From: a virus
DNA: 40,242 nucleotides
IMG/VR virus record: IMGVR_UViG_3300020715_000102
Coordinates: 1-40,242 of that record
Reading direction: 5' to 3' (one strand)
The position numbers and the translations under genes are program-made. Position 1 is the first letter of the stretch. The number at the start of each line of letters is the position of its first letter. The notes beneath the pieces were generated by a model. The model was not told the DNA's origin, did not search any database, and saw only the letters and a program-made list of their open reading frames with translations. This document shows, in pieces, positions 22,795-32,603 of this stretch.

Positions 22795-25431
22795 ATGACA
22801 ACAGGTTATTATGAAATAGATTATACTCCTGGAATAACAATAAATTCCAATTTACAACTTGGAAGTAATGTCTCATTTAATTTAGATGGAACTTTTAATC
22901 TTGATGGTAATCCTGGATCATATGGTCATATATTGGTATCTATGGGAGCGAATGTTGCTCCAACATGGATGTCAATGTCCAGCAGTACATTAGCTAATAA
23001 TTCGATTATATTAGGAACTTCTTCTCTTGTATTAGGAAGTACAATTCCAAGTCTTGTTGGTTTGACTAACTTGGGGATTGGGACGAGTAGTCCTGCAGCC
23101 ACAGCACATGTAGTAAATCAAACTAACTCTGGATGGCGTTATGACCAATATAATGATGGCGATGGGACAAATTTCATAAACTATAGGGCTAGAGGAACAA
23201 TAGCTCTTCCGACCGCTGTTCTAACTGGTGATAGATTAGGGTCATTTCTAGCTGGTGGGTATGGCACATCCGGATTTTTAGGAATGAATGGTGGTATGTC
23301 CATTTTTGCAGCCGAAACTTTTGGTGTTTCTAATGGTGGAACATATTTAACTTTTGGAACTAGTGCTATCGGGACAAATCCTGCTGGTGGTGGCACAGAA
23401 CGCATGCGTATCGACTCCTCCGGCAACGTGGGGATTGGTACTGTTCCATCAGCATGGGCAACTCCGTCAAAAGCTATTCAGGTTATTGGAGCAGGGTTAT
23501 TTAACAACAATAACACAACTATTCTTGCGTCAAATGTTTATCGAGCCGCAAGTTATGTGCCAACATATTACAGCACAACCGTCGCTGGAGAAATGGGGTT
23601 TAATATTAATGGGGTTGGAGAATGGACTTTTTCCAATGCCCCTGCTGGAACTACTGGAACTACATGTCCATTAACCGAACGCATGCGCATCGACTCCTCC
23701 GGCAACGTGGGAATTGGGACGAGTTCGCCAACAACTAAATTATCAGTAGCGGGAAACCTAACTCTAAATGCTAAATATTCAGCGTGGAATAGTGCCGCAA
23801 CAGTACTCCAGTGTGGTACAGGTTCTGTTTGGACTAACTCAAACACTACAGGTTTTAATGCTAATTTATATTATGACTCGACATACACTAAACGGGCAAT
23901 AACCACAAATTATTGCGGTGAGTTAGTGAGCTCATTAGTTGGGGTTGGCGGTTGGGATTTCAACGTGTCTGGCGTTACAACGGCTGGAGCTGTTGTAGCT
24001 ATGACCACTGCTATGCGCATCGACTCCTCCGGCAACGTGGGGATTGGATACTCTAATCCAAGCGCATATGGAACTTTAGCTGTAAATGGTTCCGGATACT
24101 TTTCTGGAGCATTGACCTCAGCATCATTAACATTAGGGACTCCTCTTGGACTATCTTCTGGTGGTACAGGTGTAACAAATCTTCCTGATCTTAGAACTGA
24201 AATATATCCAGGATCACCAACTCCTGGTTATGTATTAACAACAGGCGGAGCAGGGTCTTTTTATTGGGCAGCACAAACAGGAGGTGGATCAACTCCTGGA
24301 ACAACAATAAACTCGACTTCATCTGTCACCGCAGCAACAGCAAACCAAGTAGCATTTACAACTCCTACATATGTTCCTGGAGCAAATCAATTGCGTGTTT
24401 ATATAAATGGTGTTAGGCAGTTTCCAACAGAATATGTTGAAACAAATAGCACTACTGTTACATTAAATGATGGTTGTGTTGCTGGTGCTAAAGTATTCTT
24501 ACAAGTTGATGGATATATTAATAACCCATATACATCTAGTACGGTTTCTTTTGCTGCGCCTTTTTCTGGAATTTCTTCTGGACAAAATACTGTACAGCTT
24601 GCAATTCAAGATTTAGAAATAAGAAAAGCTACAATAGCAGATCCATCTTTTACTGGTACAGTTACTGCCAACAACACATCTTACACAGGTACGCTTACAG
24701 GCGGTACAGGCATACTGAACATAGGTTCAGGTCAGGTTTATAAAGATGCTTCAGGCAACGTGGGGATTGGGACGAGTAGTCCTTATCCAAACTCTCTTAC
24801 TTTATCTGGAAATAAGTATCCAGTAATGGGATCAGATGGTTCTTTTCTTGGTGGTGGTGTTTATTGGGATTCTGGATGGAAAAATACAGTAGCATCTCAA
24901 GGCGGTTGGGCAATAAGAAACACTAGTGGGGTATTTACTTTATATACTGGAACTAATGCTGGTATAGCGGGTAGTATTTCTGCTGATTTTGTCGAAAGAC
25001 TTAGAGTAGATAATACTGGTAGGGTTACTATGCCTTATCAACCTGCTTTTAATGCCACCACTACCACCTCAAATGCCTCAGGAACAGACATTACTTATAC
25101 TTCGGCAGTGTTTGATATTGGTAGTAATTTAAATTTAGGTACAGGGAGATTTACCGCACCTGTGGCGGGTACATATTTCTTTAGATATCATCAGTTGGCC
25201 AATAATGCAGCTGCTGGCGAATACAGAACTGCTATATATGTAAATGGAGCAGGATATGGTGGATTACGATTTATCACACAAAAGGCTGCGAATGTTTGGT
25301 GGACTTTAATTGCTGAAGGTCATGTAAAATTAGCCGTAAATGACTACGTTACAATAAGATTTGAATCAGGTCCAGGTGCTATGTACACTGATGGTAATTA
25401 TGCCAGTTTTACTGGTCACTTAATAGGATAA
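22795..25431 (+). CDS. Long tail fibre with repeated GC-rich cassette and C1q-like end
   Basis: The product has 878 residues. The centre carries repeated 'MRIDSSGNVGIGT' blocks (near residues 203, 297 and 407, and a shorter one near 655) separated by different Gly/Thr/Ser-rich beta modules, a layout common in phage and bacterial fibres. The last 130 residues resemble a C1q/TNF-like jelly roll: 'YQPAFNATT' start, 'FTAPVAGTYFFRYHQL', 'DYVTIRFESG', 'YASFTGHLIG'. This would form a trimeric receptor-binding tip. AGAGG lies 8 bases before the ATG. The GC-rich repeats contrast with the AT-rich remainder of the gene. Confidence 0.8.
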   Translation: MTTGYYEIDYTPGITINSNLQLGSNVSFNLDGTFNLDGNPGSYGHILVSMGANVAPTWMSMSSSTLANNSIILGTSSLVLGSTIPSLVGLTNLGIGTSSPAATAHVVNQTNSGWRYDQYNDGDGTNFINYRARGTIALPTAVLTGDRLGSFLAGGYGTSGFLGMNGGMSIFAAETFGVSNGGTYLTFGTSAIGTNPAGGGTERMRIDSSGNVGIGTVPSAWATPSKAIQVIGAGLFNNNNTTILASNVYRAASYVPTYYSTTVAGEMGFNINGVGEWTFSNAPAGTTGTTCPLTERMRIDSSGNVGIGTSSPTTKLSVAGNLTLNAKYSAWNSAATVLQCGTGSVWTNSNTTGFNANLYYDSTYTKRAITTNYCGELVSSLVGVGGWDFNVSGVTTAGAVVAMTTAMRIDSSGNVGIGYSNPSAYGTLAVNGSGYFSGALTSASLTLGTPLGLSSGGTGVTNLPDLRTEIYPGSPTPGYVLTTGGAGSFYWAAQTGGGSTPGTTINSTSSVTAATANQVAFTTPTYVPGANQLRVYINGVRQFPTEYVETNSTTVTLNDGCVAGAKVFLQVDGYINNPYTSSTVSFAAPFSGISSGQNTVQLAIQDLEIRKATIADPSFTGTVTANNTSYTGTLTGGTGILNIGSGQVYKDASGNVGIGTSSPYPNSLTLSGNKYPVMGSDGSFLGGGVYWDSGWKNTVASQGGWAIRNTSGVFTLYTGTNAGIAGSISADFVERLRVDNTGRVTMPYQPAFNATTTTSNASGTDITYTSAVFDIGSNLNLGTGRFTAPVAGTYFFRYHQLANNAAAGEYRTAIYVNGAGYGGLRFITQKAANVWWTLIAEGHVKLAVNDYVTIRFESGPGAMYTDGNYASFTGHLIG
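23072..24780 (+). repeat. GC-rich direct repeats inside the fibre gene
   Basis: Near-identical segments at 23401-23440, 23680-23721 and 24012-24048 share the core ATCGACTCCTCCGGCAACGT. Shorter copies at 23072-23095 and 24751-24780 share the GGGATTGGGACGAG end. They use GC-rich codons unlike the flanking sequence. Confidence 0.9.
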
Positions 25432-25435
25432 TAAT

Positions 25436-25711
25436 ATGATATACACAATAGAGTACACAGAAGCAGAAAATATAGCAATGGGTTATGTTACAGCCTCAGT
25501 TGATGAATGGATACAAAATGCCGCGCATGAAAGAGCAAGAATTGCTATTGATGAGATAGTTAAAATTGCTGTAGAGAAGTTTCTTGAACAAGGCTCTACA
25601 ATTCCTAGCAGTAAAGAAGAAATTGTTGTAGCGGCATTTACAAATAATTGGGTTCAAACTGTAGAGCAGAGAAATGCAAACTCAGTTATTGTACCAACTC
25701 CTGTTAATTAA
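25436..25711 (+). CDS. Small unknown protein after the fibre gene
   Basis: The product has 91 residues and is mostly helical, with an Ala/Glu-rich central stretch ('HERARIAIDEIVKIAVEKFL') and a proline-containing tail. It starts 4 bases after the fibre stop, with AGGA upstream, so it is co-expressed with the fibre. Small helical proteins in this position can be fibre-assembly factors, but no family is recognised. Confidence 0.55.
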   Translation: MIYTIEYTEAENIAMGYVTASVDEWIQNAAHERARIAIDEIVKIAVEKFLEQGSTIPSSKEEIVVAAFTNNWVQTVEQRNANSVIVPTPVN

Positions 25712-25758
25712 ATCACTCACAGCCAGATTGGAAGTTTTTGAAACTAAGTAAAACACAA

Positions 25759-25956
25759 TTAATGGTGCCAATGATGTCCGTGCCCATATCCATACATCGG
25801 ATATGATGGATAACTATAAATTCCATAATTATAATTTGGATAAGTATATCTTGGATACGAATATACAGGATATTGATAGCCTACAGAATAATTTGCTGGA
25901 ACATATGCAGTACAACCTGTAAGAAATAAAACAACGAATAGATTAATTATTTTCAT
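25759..25956 (-). CDS. Tiny Tyr/Pro-rich lipoprotein with His tail
   Basis: The product has 65 residues. It has a signal peptide with lipobox LTGC (Cys about residue 15), then a repeated Tyr-Pro-Tyr pattern ('YPVYSYPRYTYPNYNYG') and a GHGHHWHH end. The mature protein would be a small membrane-anchored peptide able to bind metal through the His cluster. It overlaps the upstream gene's stop (ATGA at 25956-25953). Function unknown. Confidence 0.7.
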   Translation of the reverse strand: MKIINLFVVLFLTGCTAYVPANYSVGYQYPVYSYPRYTYPNYNYGIYSYPSYPMYGYGHGHHWHH

Positions 25957-26399
25957 TCTGAATCCTCTGATTCTGTGTCAAGAAGTTCACACAAAGAATT
26001 AATGGTAATTTTGACTTTTGTATCAAAATCATCAGAAGTTGACTCTGCTATATTAATGCAAGTATTTAGTGTATCCCAATTGTCAATATGTATCATTGAT
26101 AACATAATGTTAAATTCTCTATTATACATTGCTGATTCTGCAACAATACTTAATAATGCATCGGTTTCTAAAATACTTGATTTAAAATCTGTATCATCAG
26201 TTGAAATGTCTACAAATTCTCTATCTAAAAGAATCTGTCCTGAATAATCGGTATCTTTTATAAAAATGTATCGACCTAACCTACGATTTTCTAATTGCGC
26301 TCCAAATAGAAATGGAACAACTGTTACATAATCATTCGCCTCAAAAAACCGTTTGTTGTTTCTATTTTTTTGTATCAAATTTTTAATCTGTCCAAACAT
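25953..26399 (-). CDS. Unknown acidic protein upstream of the lipoprotein
   Basis: The product has 148 residues with a basic N-terminus ('IQKNRNNKRFF') and an acidic C-terminus (DTESEDSE). The body looks alpha/beta, with 'YIFIKDTDYSG' and 'ALLSIVAESAMYNREFN'. No family recognised and no membrane segment. An early-type promoter lies 30-60 bases upstream. Confidence 0.55.
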   Translation of the reverse strand: MFGQIKNLIQKNRNNKRFFEANDYVTVVPFLFGAQLENRRLGRYIFIKDTDYSGQILLDREFVDISTDDTDFKSSILETDALLSIVAESAMYNREFNIMLSMIHIDNWDTLNTCINIAESTSDDFDTKVKITINSLCELLDTESEDSE

Positions 26400-26429
26400 A
26401 ATTTATTCCTCATTATTGAAATTAAATAT

Positions 26430-26458
26430 AGTATAACTGATTTGAAAATTAAATACAA
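26430..26458 (-). promoter_or_regulatory. Early-type promoter (minus), unit 25759-26399
   Basis: On the minus strand, AGTGC directly precedes TTGTAT (26458-26453), then 17 bases, then TATACT (26435-26430). Confidence 0.7.
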
Positions 26459-26466
26459 GCACTTTT

Positions 26467-26474
26467 TATAAATA
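26467..26474 (+). promoter_or_regulatory. T4-type late promoter of the endolysin
   Basis: TATAAATA 22 bases before ATG 26496, facing away from the divergent early promoter 9 bases to its left. Confidence 0.75.
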
Positions 26475-26495
26475 CTAAAAAACATAGGAATTTGT

Positions 26496-27095
26496 ATGGT
26501 AACAAAAGAATTAATACAAAAAATAGCACCAAATGCTCCAGAAAATATAGTTGATATTTTAAATATTATGTTACCAAAATATGGTATAGATACAAAAGAA
26601 AGGATTGCTTGTTTTCTTGGTCAAACTGCACATGAGTCTGGAGGATTTACAAAATTTACAGAAAATCTTAATTATTCATCAGAAAGGTTGTGTGTGGTTT
26701 GGAAAAAAAGATTTCCAACTAAAGCATCTGCAGAACCTTATAATAGAAATCCTGAAAAGATTGCAAATAAAGTTTATTCAAATAGATTGGGAAATGGTAA
26801 TGAAGCTTCTGGTGATGGGTGGTTATATCGTGGCAGGGGTTGCATACAAACTACTGGAAAGGCCAATTACGAAAAACTAAGCAAAGCTATTGGTAAAGAA
26901 TTATCAGAGTGTGTGGAGTACTGTGCAACTCTGGAAGGAGCAGTTGAAAGTTCTTGTGTCTTCTGGAAACAAAACAATCTAAATCGATTTGTTGATTCTA
27001 ACGACTTTGAAGGACTAACAATTGCAATTAATGGTGCGCTTCTTGGCTACACCGAACGAAAACAACTACGAGATTTATCTTTAGGATTATTATGA
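26496..27095 (+). CDS. GH19-type endolysin
   Basis: The product has 199 residues, the usual size of single-domain GH19 phage endolysins. The catalytic acid is Glu47 in 'GQTAHESGGFTKF'. 'GDGWLYRGRGCIQTTGKANY' (about 106-124) is the conserved substrate-binding segment. There is no signal peptide or cell-wall-binding domain, so it would need a holin, which I do not see in this window. Controlled by a late promoter and translationally coupled to the nuclease gene that follows (overlap at 27092). It degrades peptidoglycan at lysis. Confidence 0.9.
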   Translation: MVTKELIQKIAPNAPENIVDILNIMLPKYGIDTKERIACFLGQTAHESGGFTKFTENLNYSSERLCVVWKKRFPTKASAEPYNRNPEKIANKVYSNRLGNGNEASGDGWLYRGRGCIQTTGKANYEKLSKAIGKELSECVEYCATLEGAVESSCVFWKQNNLNRFVDSNDFEGLTIAINGALLGYTERKQLRDLSLGLL

Positions 27096-27817
27096 AAAAA
27101 CTATTAACATTATTCCTGTTATTACCTGTATTGGCTTTAGGAAATCCTATCGATGACAAATGTCCAGAAAAGGTAATATGGGGAGCCCCTATTATAAAAG
27201 ATGGAGATAATCAATATCTGTGTAGAAATGGATATGCTGTAAATTATTCATATAAAACAAAAACACCAATTTATGTTGTAGAACATATAACAAAAACTAA
27301 TTTAATTGGGACAATAAAACGGCAAAATAATTTTCATGAAGATATAGAAATTCCTTATAATTATAGATCAAAATTATCAGATTATTCTGGAACAGTTTAT
27401 GATAGAGGTCACCTTGCCCCAGCAGCAGATTTTGAATATTCCAAAGATGCTATGGATGAATCATTTTTAATGACAAATATGATGCCACAAAATAAAACAC
27501 TAAATCGTGGAACATGGGCATATCTTGAAAGTTATGTTAGAGATTTAGCTCATTTAGATGATGTTTATGTAATAACAGGAACTATCTATAATAAAGGATA
27601 TAAAACTATTGGGGAAGGTGTTGGAATTCCAGATAGCATTTATAAAGTCGTTATCCAGCCAAGTATAAATAAAATCGTAGTCTATAAATTTCCAAATACA
27701 GGTATTAATCTTAAAGATTTTAGAAAATATTTGGTTAGTGTTAAATCTATAGAAAAAACAACTGGATTGAATATTTCGCCTTTGATACCAAAAAATCTTG
27801 TCGATTTGGAAAATTAA
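27092..27817 (+). CDS. Secreted DNA/RNA non-specific endonuclease
   Basis: The product has 241 residues. A clear signal peptide (residues 1-17, ending ALG) suggests export to the periplasm. The catalytic DRGH motif is at 104-107, in 'YDRGHLAPAADF', with His107 as general base. 'TNMMPQNKTLNRGTW' follows, with Asn138 in the metal-ligand position of the Serratia-type family. Two early Cys (24 and 44) may form a disulfide. It is co-expressed late with the endolysin. It might degrade released or incoming DNA, including that of competing phages; the role is inferred. Confidence 0.88.
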   Translation: MKKLLTLFLLLPVLALGNPIDDKCPEKVIWGAPIIKDGDNQYLCRNGYAVNYSYKTKTPIYVVEHITKTNLIGTIKRQNNFHEDIEIPYNYRSKLSDYSGTVYDRGHLAPAADFEYSKDAMDESFLMTNMMPQNKTLNRGTWAYLESYVRDLAHLDDVYVITGTIYNKGYKTIGEGVGIPDSIYKVVIQPSINKIVVYKFPNTGINLKDFRKYLVSVKSIEKTTGLNISPLIPKNLVDLEN

Positions 27818-27837
27818 AATATATCAGGGACGGATAT

Positions 27838-27863
27838 AAAAGCGAGGATTAAAAACCCTCGCT
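27838..27863 (-). terminator. Terminator after groEL
   Basis: A stem AGCGAGG / CCTCGCT (27841-27847 with 27857-27863) with a 9-base loop. On the minus strand it is followed by four Ts and an AT-rich stretch. No T-run on the plus side. Confidence 0.7.
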
Positions 27864-27875
27864 CCAAGGATGGAT

Positions 27876-29498
<1,623 letters not shown>

Positions 29499-29528
29499 TT
29501 AAAGTTTAACTAATGTTACAACTTACTT

Positions 29529-29556
29529 CCAAATCTCTTTTGACAATTTGGAGATT
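29529..29556 (-). other. Overlapping inverted repeats between groES and groEL
   Basis: Two mutually exclusive pairs are present: CCAAAT with ATTTGG (29529-29551) and AATCTC with GAGATT (29532-29556). They could form alternative mRNA structures that adjust the groES-to-groEL ratio. No match to the CIRCE element. Confidence 0.25.
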
Positions 29557-29809
29557 AAATTACTTCCAATTCTTCAGCTTCTAGAATTGCTACAATATCT
29601 TCTTCTAAAACAATAAAAAGTTCATTTTTTACTTTTTTTGCTTTAGACCAATCAAGAATTACTGTTTGACCAAGTTTAACTTCTTCAACTTGTTTTCCAA
29701 GTCCCATAACTTTTGCATAGGTACTTTCTTCAGTATCAACACCCTGAATCAATCCAGAATATTCTTGTTTTTGTTTTAAAATCAAAACATTTTTATTTAA
29801 AACTATCAT
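29555..29809 (-). CDS. groES: Short GroES co-chaperonin
   Basis: The product has 84 residues, against about 97 for bacterial GroES. 'VLNKNVLILKQKQEYSGLIQG' keeps the N-terminal barrel and a shortened mobile loop with a 'GLIQG' tip in place of GGIVLTG. The roof beta-hairpin appears deleted ('VMGLGKQVEEVKLGQ'), as in T4 gp31. The end 'VLEEDIVAILEAEELEVI' matches the last strand of GroES with a short extra tail. It has AAGGAAAT before the ATG and precedes groEL by 68 bases. It should cap the phage GroEL or the host's. Confidence 0.85.
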   Translation of the reverse strand: MIVLNKNVLILKQKQEYSGLIQGVDTEESTYAKVMGLGKQVEEVKLGQTVILDWSKAKKVKNELFIVLEEDIVAILEAEELEVI

Positions 29810-29893
29810 TTTATTTCCTTTCTTTAATTGAAAAACTTTATCTCTTTATAGACAATAAAACCCTTTAGGCAACAAGCCTGTAACTATTTAGTG

Positions 29894-30481
29894 TTATTTT
29901 CCATATAAAATTTGTAGAACATCAAAACAAATATCATCGACTGGATGATGTTTGACAACTACATTTTTATCCCATATTCCAGGGTATTTTTCTGGATCAA
30001 TTTCAGCATAACCTCTAGCCCCAGTTTCTGTGTTAAAATCAACAAATGTTCTAACATCTCTATAATTCCAAAATGGAAATAATCTTTCAATTCTCATAGC
30101 ATTAAATAAAGAATCTATTGCTACTTGATCAATTGAACCTCGAACCCATACAATATCTTTGTCAGGTTTTTTTGATTGCTCTGTTTTATATTTCTTAAGA
30201 ATAATTGCAGCTTCAAGAGCAGTTAGATCAGATTTTTTTGGAGTAAAAGAAGCGTCTCTTGCAATATCAGATTGTATTTTCCACCACTCTAATGTATCTT
30301 TATTTAAAGTTCTTTTGTAATTATCAATCTGATCTTTAGCAGATAATTTTACAAATATTGAATCTCTATATAAAGATTCCCATGTGTGATCGTCTCGAGT
30401 TTCGTCAAAATACACAAGAGCAACAGAAAGAATGACAGTTGTACTTTCAACCGATAAACTTTCAATATCCAGACAGAACAT
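29894..30481 (-). CDS. dexA: DexA-like 3'-5' exonuclease (DEDDh)
   Basis: The product has 195 residues. The N-terminus 'MFCLDIESLSVESTTVILSVALV' carries the Asp-x-Glu pair (residues 5 and 7), 'LEWWKIQSDIARDASF' matches the T4 DexA 'EYWKNQSPEAR' region, and 'VRGSIDQVAID' gives the middle Asp motif. 'WNYRDVRTFVD' is again like DexA, and 'HHPVDDICFDVL' gives the final His/Asp. It degrades DNA from 3' ends, probably host DNA or recombination intermediates. AAGGA precedes the ATG. It belongs to the early operon with ligase and chaperonins. Confidence 0.85.
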   Translation of the reverse strand: MFCLDIESLSVESTTVILSVALVYFDETRDDHTWESLYRDSIFVKLSAKDQIDNYKRTLNKDTLEWWKIQSDIARDASFTPKKSDLTALEAAIILKKYKTEQSKKPDKDIVWVRGSIDQVAIDSLFNAMRIERLFPFWNYRDVRTFVDFNTETGARGYAEIDPEKYPGIWDKNVVVKHHPVDDICFDVLQILYGK

Positions 30482-30483
30482 AA

Positions 30484-30687
30484 TTAATTCCTTGTTGCTA
30501 TTTGGTGTTGAAGCACTAAATTTGATTTAAAATTCTTTTCGCTTTCTTCAATTAATAACATTATTAATGTATCAGACACTTTCAATAAATCATCTTTATC
30601 TAATTCTGTCTGATTCTTCTTAGTTTTTAATTGAAGATATTTTAAATATAATGATTTTACATTTCTATTAAGATAATTTTTTTTCAC
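30484..30687 (-). CDS. Small helical unknown protein
   Basis: The product has 67 residues and is highly charged and helical (many Lys, Leu and Asn). The start is GTG 30687, overlapping the ligase stop (GTGA), so it is translationally coupled. No family recognised; it may be a small regulator carried with the ligase-exonuclease unit. Confidence 0.55.
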   Translation of the reverse strand: MKKNYLNRNVKSLYLKYLQLKTKKNQTELDKDDLLKVSDTLIMLLIEESEKNFKSNLVLQHQIATRN

Positions 30688-31988
30688 AATAATTCCTCTA
30701 ATGTGTTTGCAATATCTTTATCAAATCTGACACAAGAAAAAATTGGCAAAAATAAAGATTTTTTGTCAGAATTTTTATTTCCGATAATTTCGTTATATTT
30801 CACCTCAATAATTTTACCAACATAAGATTCTGGATCATCTCTTTCACCATTTAAGTGTTTAAATCCAGAACCAACTTTTACTTGTAGTAAACCATCAGAA
30901 GTTTCACAAATTAGACAACCTAACATACTTTCAAATTGAGAACCAACTGTTCCCATATCATAACCAATTACTCTTAAATCAGCAGTTGATTCATTTTTTA
31001 ATTTTAAATAATCGTTGCTGCGTTTAGAAGACCAAGTTGCATTAGGGTTTTTAAGAATACATCCTTCTAGACCTTTAGCAAGATTTTCATTATATTGTTC
31101 AAATGCTTTATCTTTCGAATAAACAATTTTTGACTCAACGATTTTAATTCTATTAGTATTTTCTCCAACAACCTGTTGTAATTGAAAAAATCTATCAGAA
31201 TATTTAATTGGACATTCTCCTTTAAGAAAGTCCTCATAAGGAATAATATCCCAAGCAACTAAATTCAATAATTCTGACTCTTCTTTAGAAATTGTTCCTT
31301 TAATAGCTTTATTAATTATACCAGAAGATGTTTTTCTATCAAGATCTTTTCCATCTTTTGAACACATTAATTCACCATCAAGAATGAAATGTTCTTGATT
31401 ATCTACTGTAATATCTTCAAATGGTGTAATATCAATAGTTGAACCATTTCTAGTTGTAACAGAAATTACGTTACCTTGATCGAATTCAAAATTGATTCGA
31501 CTTGAATCCTGTTTAGTTTGAATTATTTGACCAATAGACCAAACAACTTTCTTTTCAGTTTTCTCATTAAATTTATTACAAAGAAGAACAGGATAGTCTG
31601 GGATAAGTTTTGGCCAAACTTTATTGGCTAAAGATGCTCCTGTACCACATTTTAAATCGCGTTCAAGAACTCTATATAAAACTTCTCTATCATCTGTCTC
31701 AAGTAATGTCAATAATCCGCCAATATATTCTATAGCTTTATTGCCAGTAAATTTTCTAGATGCTATATTAGTTACTAACAAATCTAAAGCTAACGATAAC
31801 TCAATTCTTTTTCCAGTTTCAAACGTCAAAGTTGGACGTTTTTTAATCCAGAATCGAATCTGAGTCGAATACGCTAAACGAAATACATCTTTTAGGGTTT
31901 CATTATCAAAATTCAGTTTGAGGAATTCAAGTTTTTGATTTGTAGAACCAGTTGTTGCCAAACGGTCTAATTTTTGCAATATACTCAT
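30684..31988 (-). CDS. ATP-dependent DNA ligase (T4 type)
   Basis: The product has 434 residues (T4 ligase is 487). Motif I is 'KQDSSR' (about residues 157-162), with the adenylated Lys kept but Gly replaced by Ser. 'TRNGSTI' is motif Ia/III-like, 'ILDGELM' (near 200) is motif III, 'LEGCILKNP' is motif IV, and 'YLKLKNE' is motif V. A C-terminal OB-fold follows ('DLRVIGYDMGTVGSQFESM'). It seals nicks during replication and recombination. AAGGGTG precedes the ATG, and it overlaps small genes on both sides (ATGA or GTGA). Confidence 0.9.
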   Translation of the reverse strand: MSILQKLDRLATTGSTNQKLEFLKLNFDNETLKDVFRLAYSTQIRFWIKKRPTLTFETGKRIELSLALDLLVTNIASRKFTGNKAIEYIGGLLTLLETDDREVLYRVLERDLKCGTGASLANKVWPKLIPDYPVLLCNKFNEKTEKKVVWSIGQIIQTKQDSSRINFEFDQGNVISVTTRNGSTIDITPFEDITVDNQEHFILDGELMCSKDGKDLDRKTSSGIINKAIKGTISKEESELLNLVAWDIIPYEDFLKGECPIKYSDRFFQLQQVVGENTNRIKIVESKIVYSKDKAFEQYNENLAKGLEGCILKNPNATWSSKRSNDYLKLKNESTADLRVIGYDMGTVGSQFESMLGCLICETSDGLLQVKVGSGFKHLNGERDDPESYVGKIIEVKYNEIIGNKNSDKKSLFLPIFSCVRFDKDIANTLEELL

Positions 31989-32176
31989 GCTACACCCTTA
32001 TCAGGTGGATATCCAACTGGATTGTTTGCATCTTCATCGGCAAGAAAAAGAATATAATCTTCTTCTTCTATAAGAGTGACAATTTCAAAACGATTAAATC
32101 CACATTGAATATAAATTGGTTTGTTCATTGACGAAGGTAATTCCTTGATCAATTGTTTGAGAGTTGGTGATGTCAT
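31985..32176 (-). CDS. Small unknown protein upstream of ligase
   Basis: The product has 63 residues, alpha/beta, with 'IYIQCGFNRFEIVTLIEEED' and a proline-rich end ('DANNPVGYPPDKGVA'). It overlaps the ligase start. No family recognised. Confidence 0.55.
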   Translation of the reverse strand: MTSPTLKQLIKELPSSMNKPIYIQCGFNRFEIVTLIEEEDYILFLADEDANNPVGYPPDKGVA

Positions 32177-32349
32177 AATTTTTTAAATGTTCTTCCACGT
32201 GTTGAAAAATTCATAGGTTTTTTAAATATAATCTCTTCAGTTTCGCCATTTTTAATATAACCAAAACATTTATATTTGTCATCTGACAATAAGTATGTGT
32301 GTAATATTCCAGAAGAAAACGATTTTGTAGTTTCTTGCATTTTTAACAT
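32173..32349 (-). CDS. Small unknown protein, first in ligase operon
   Basis: The product has 58 residues from ATG 32349, with TGGGA 7-8 bases upstream; the TTG at 32367 is less likely. Basic C-terminus ('RGRTFKKL'). It overlaps the next gene by 4 bases and lies directly after an early-type promoter. Confidence 0.55.
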   Translation of the reverse strand: MLKMQETTKSFSSGILHTYLLSDDKYKCFGYIKNGETEEIIFKKPMNFSTRGRTFKKL

Positions 32350-32377
32350 AATATATCCCAAATTCAAAGTATAATAT

Positions 32378-32406
32378 ATTGTACTAAATTAGACGAAATA
32401 TATCAA
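32378..32406 (-). promoter_or_regulatory. Early-type promoter of the ligase-dexA-groESL unit
   Basis: On the minus strand, AAAGTGC precedes TTGATA (32406-32401), then 17 bases, then TACAAT (32383-32378). It overlaps the stop of the gene at 32403-32594. No terminator is visible before 27838, so it may transcribe through to groEL. Confidence 0.75.
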
Positions 32407-32594
32407 GCACTTTTTTTCCAATCAACAGAAACAATTAAAGATTTTTTATTATCATATTGAACAACTGCTATTGTTTTATTATCTTCAGATAAATATGTTG
32501 TGACATCATTAATAGAAAAATGTTTTCCTTTCCAATTTAATGCAGTTAGTTCTTCGTATAAATCCCATGTATTATATTTTTCAGAAACAAACAT
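32403..32594 (-). CDS. Small unknown protein
   Basis: The product has 63 residues with an alternating beta pattern ('DNKTIAVVQYDNKKSLIVSV') and two Trp in the first 20 residues. It is the last gene of the group headed by 33137. A Shine-Dalgarno GGAG lies before the ATG. Not recognised. Confidence 0.55.
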   Translation of the reverse strand: MFVSEKYNTWDLYEELTALNWKGKHFSINDVTTYLSEDNKTIAVVQYDNKKSLIVSVDWKKSA

Positions 32595-32603
32595 ATTATT
32601 CTC

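Noticed and set aside
27664-27671. TATAAATA inside the nuclease gene
   Set aside because: No plus-strand gene follows; convergent groEL is next. Probably chance in AT-rich DNA.
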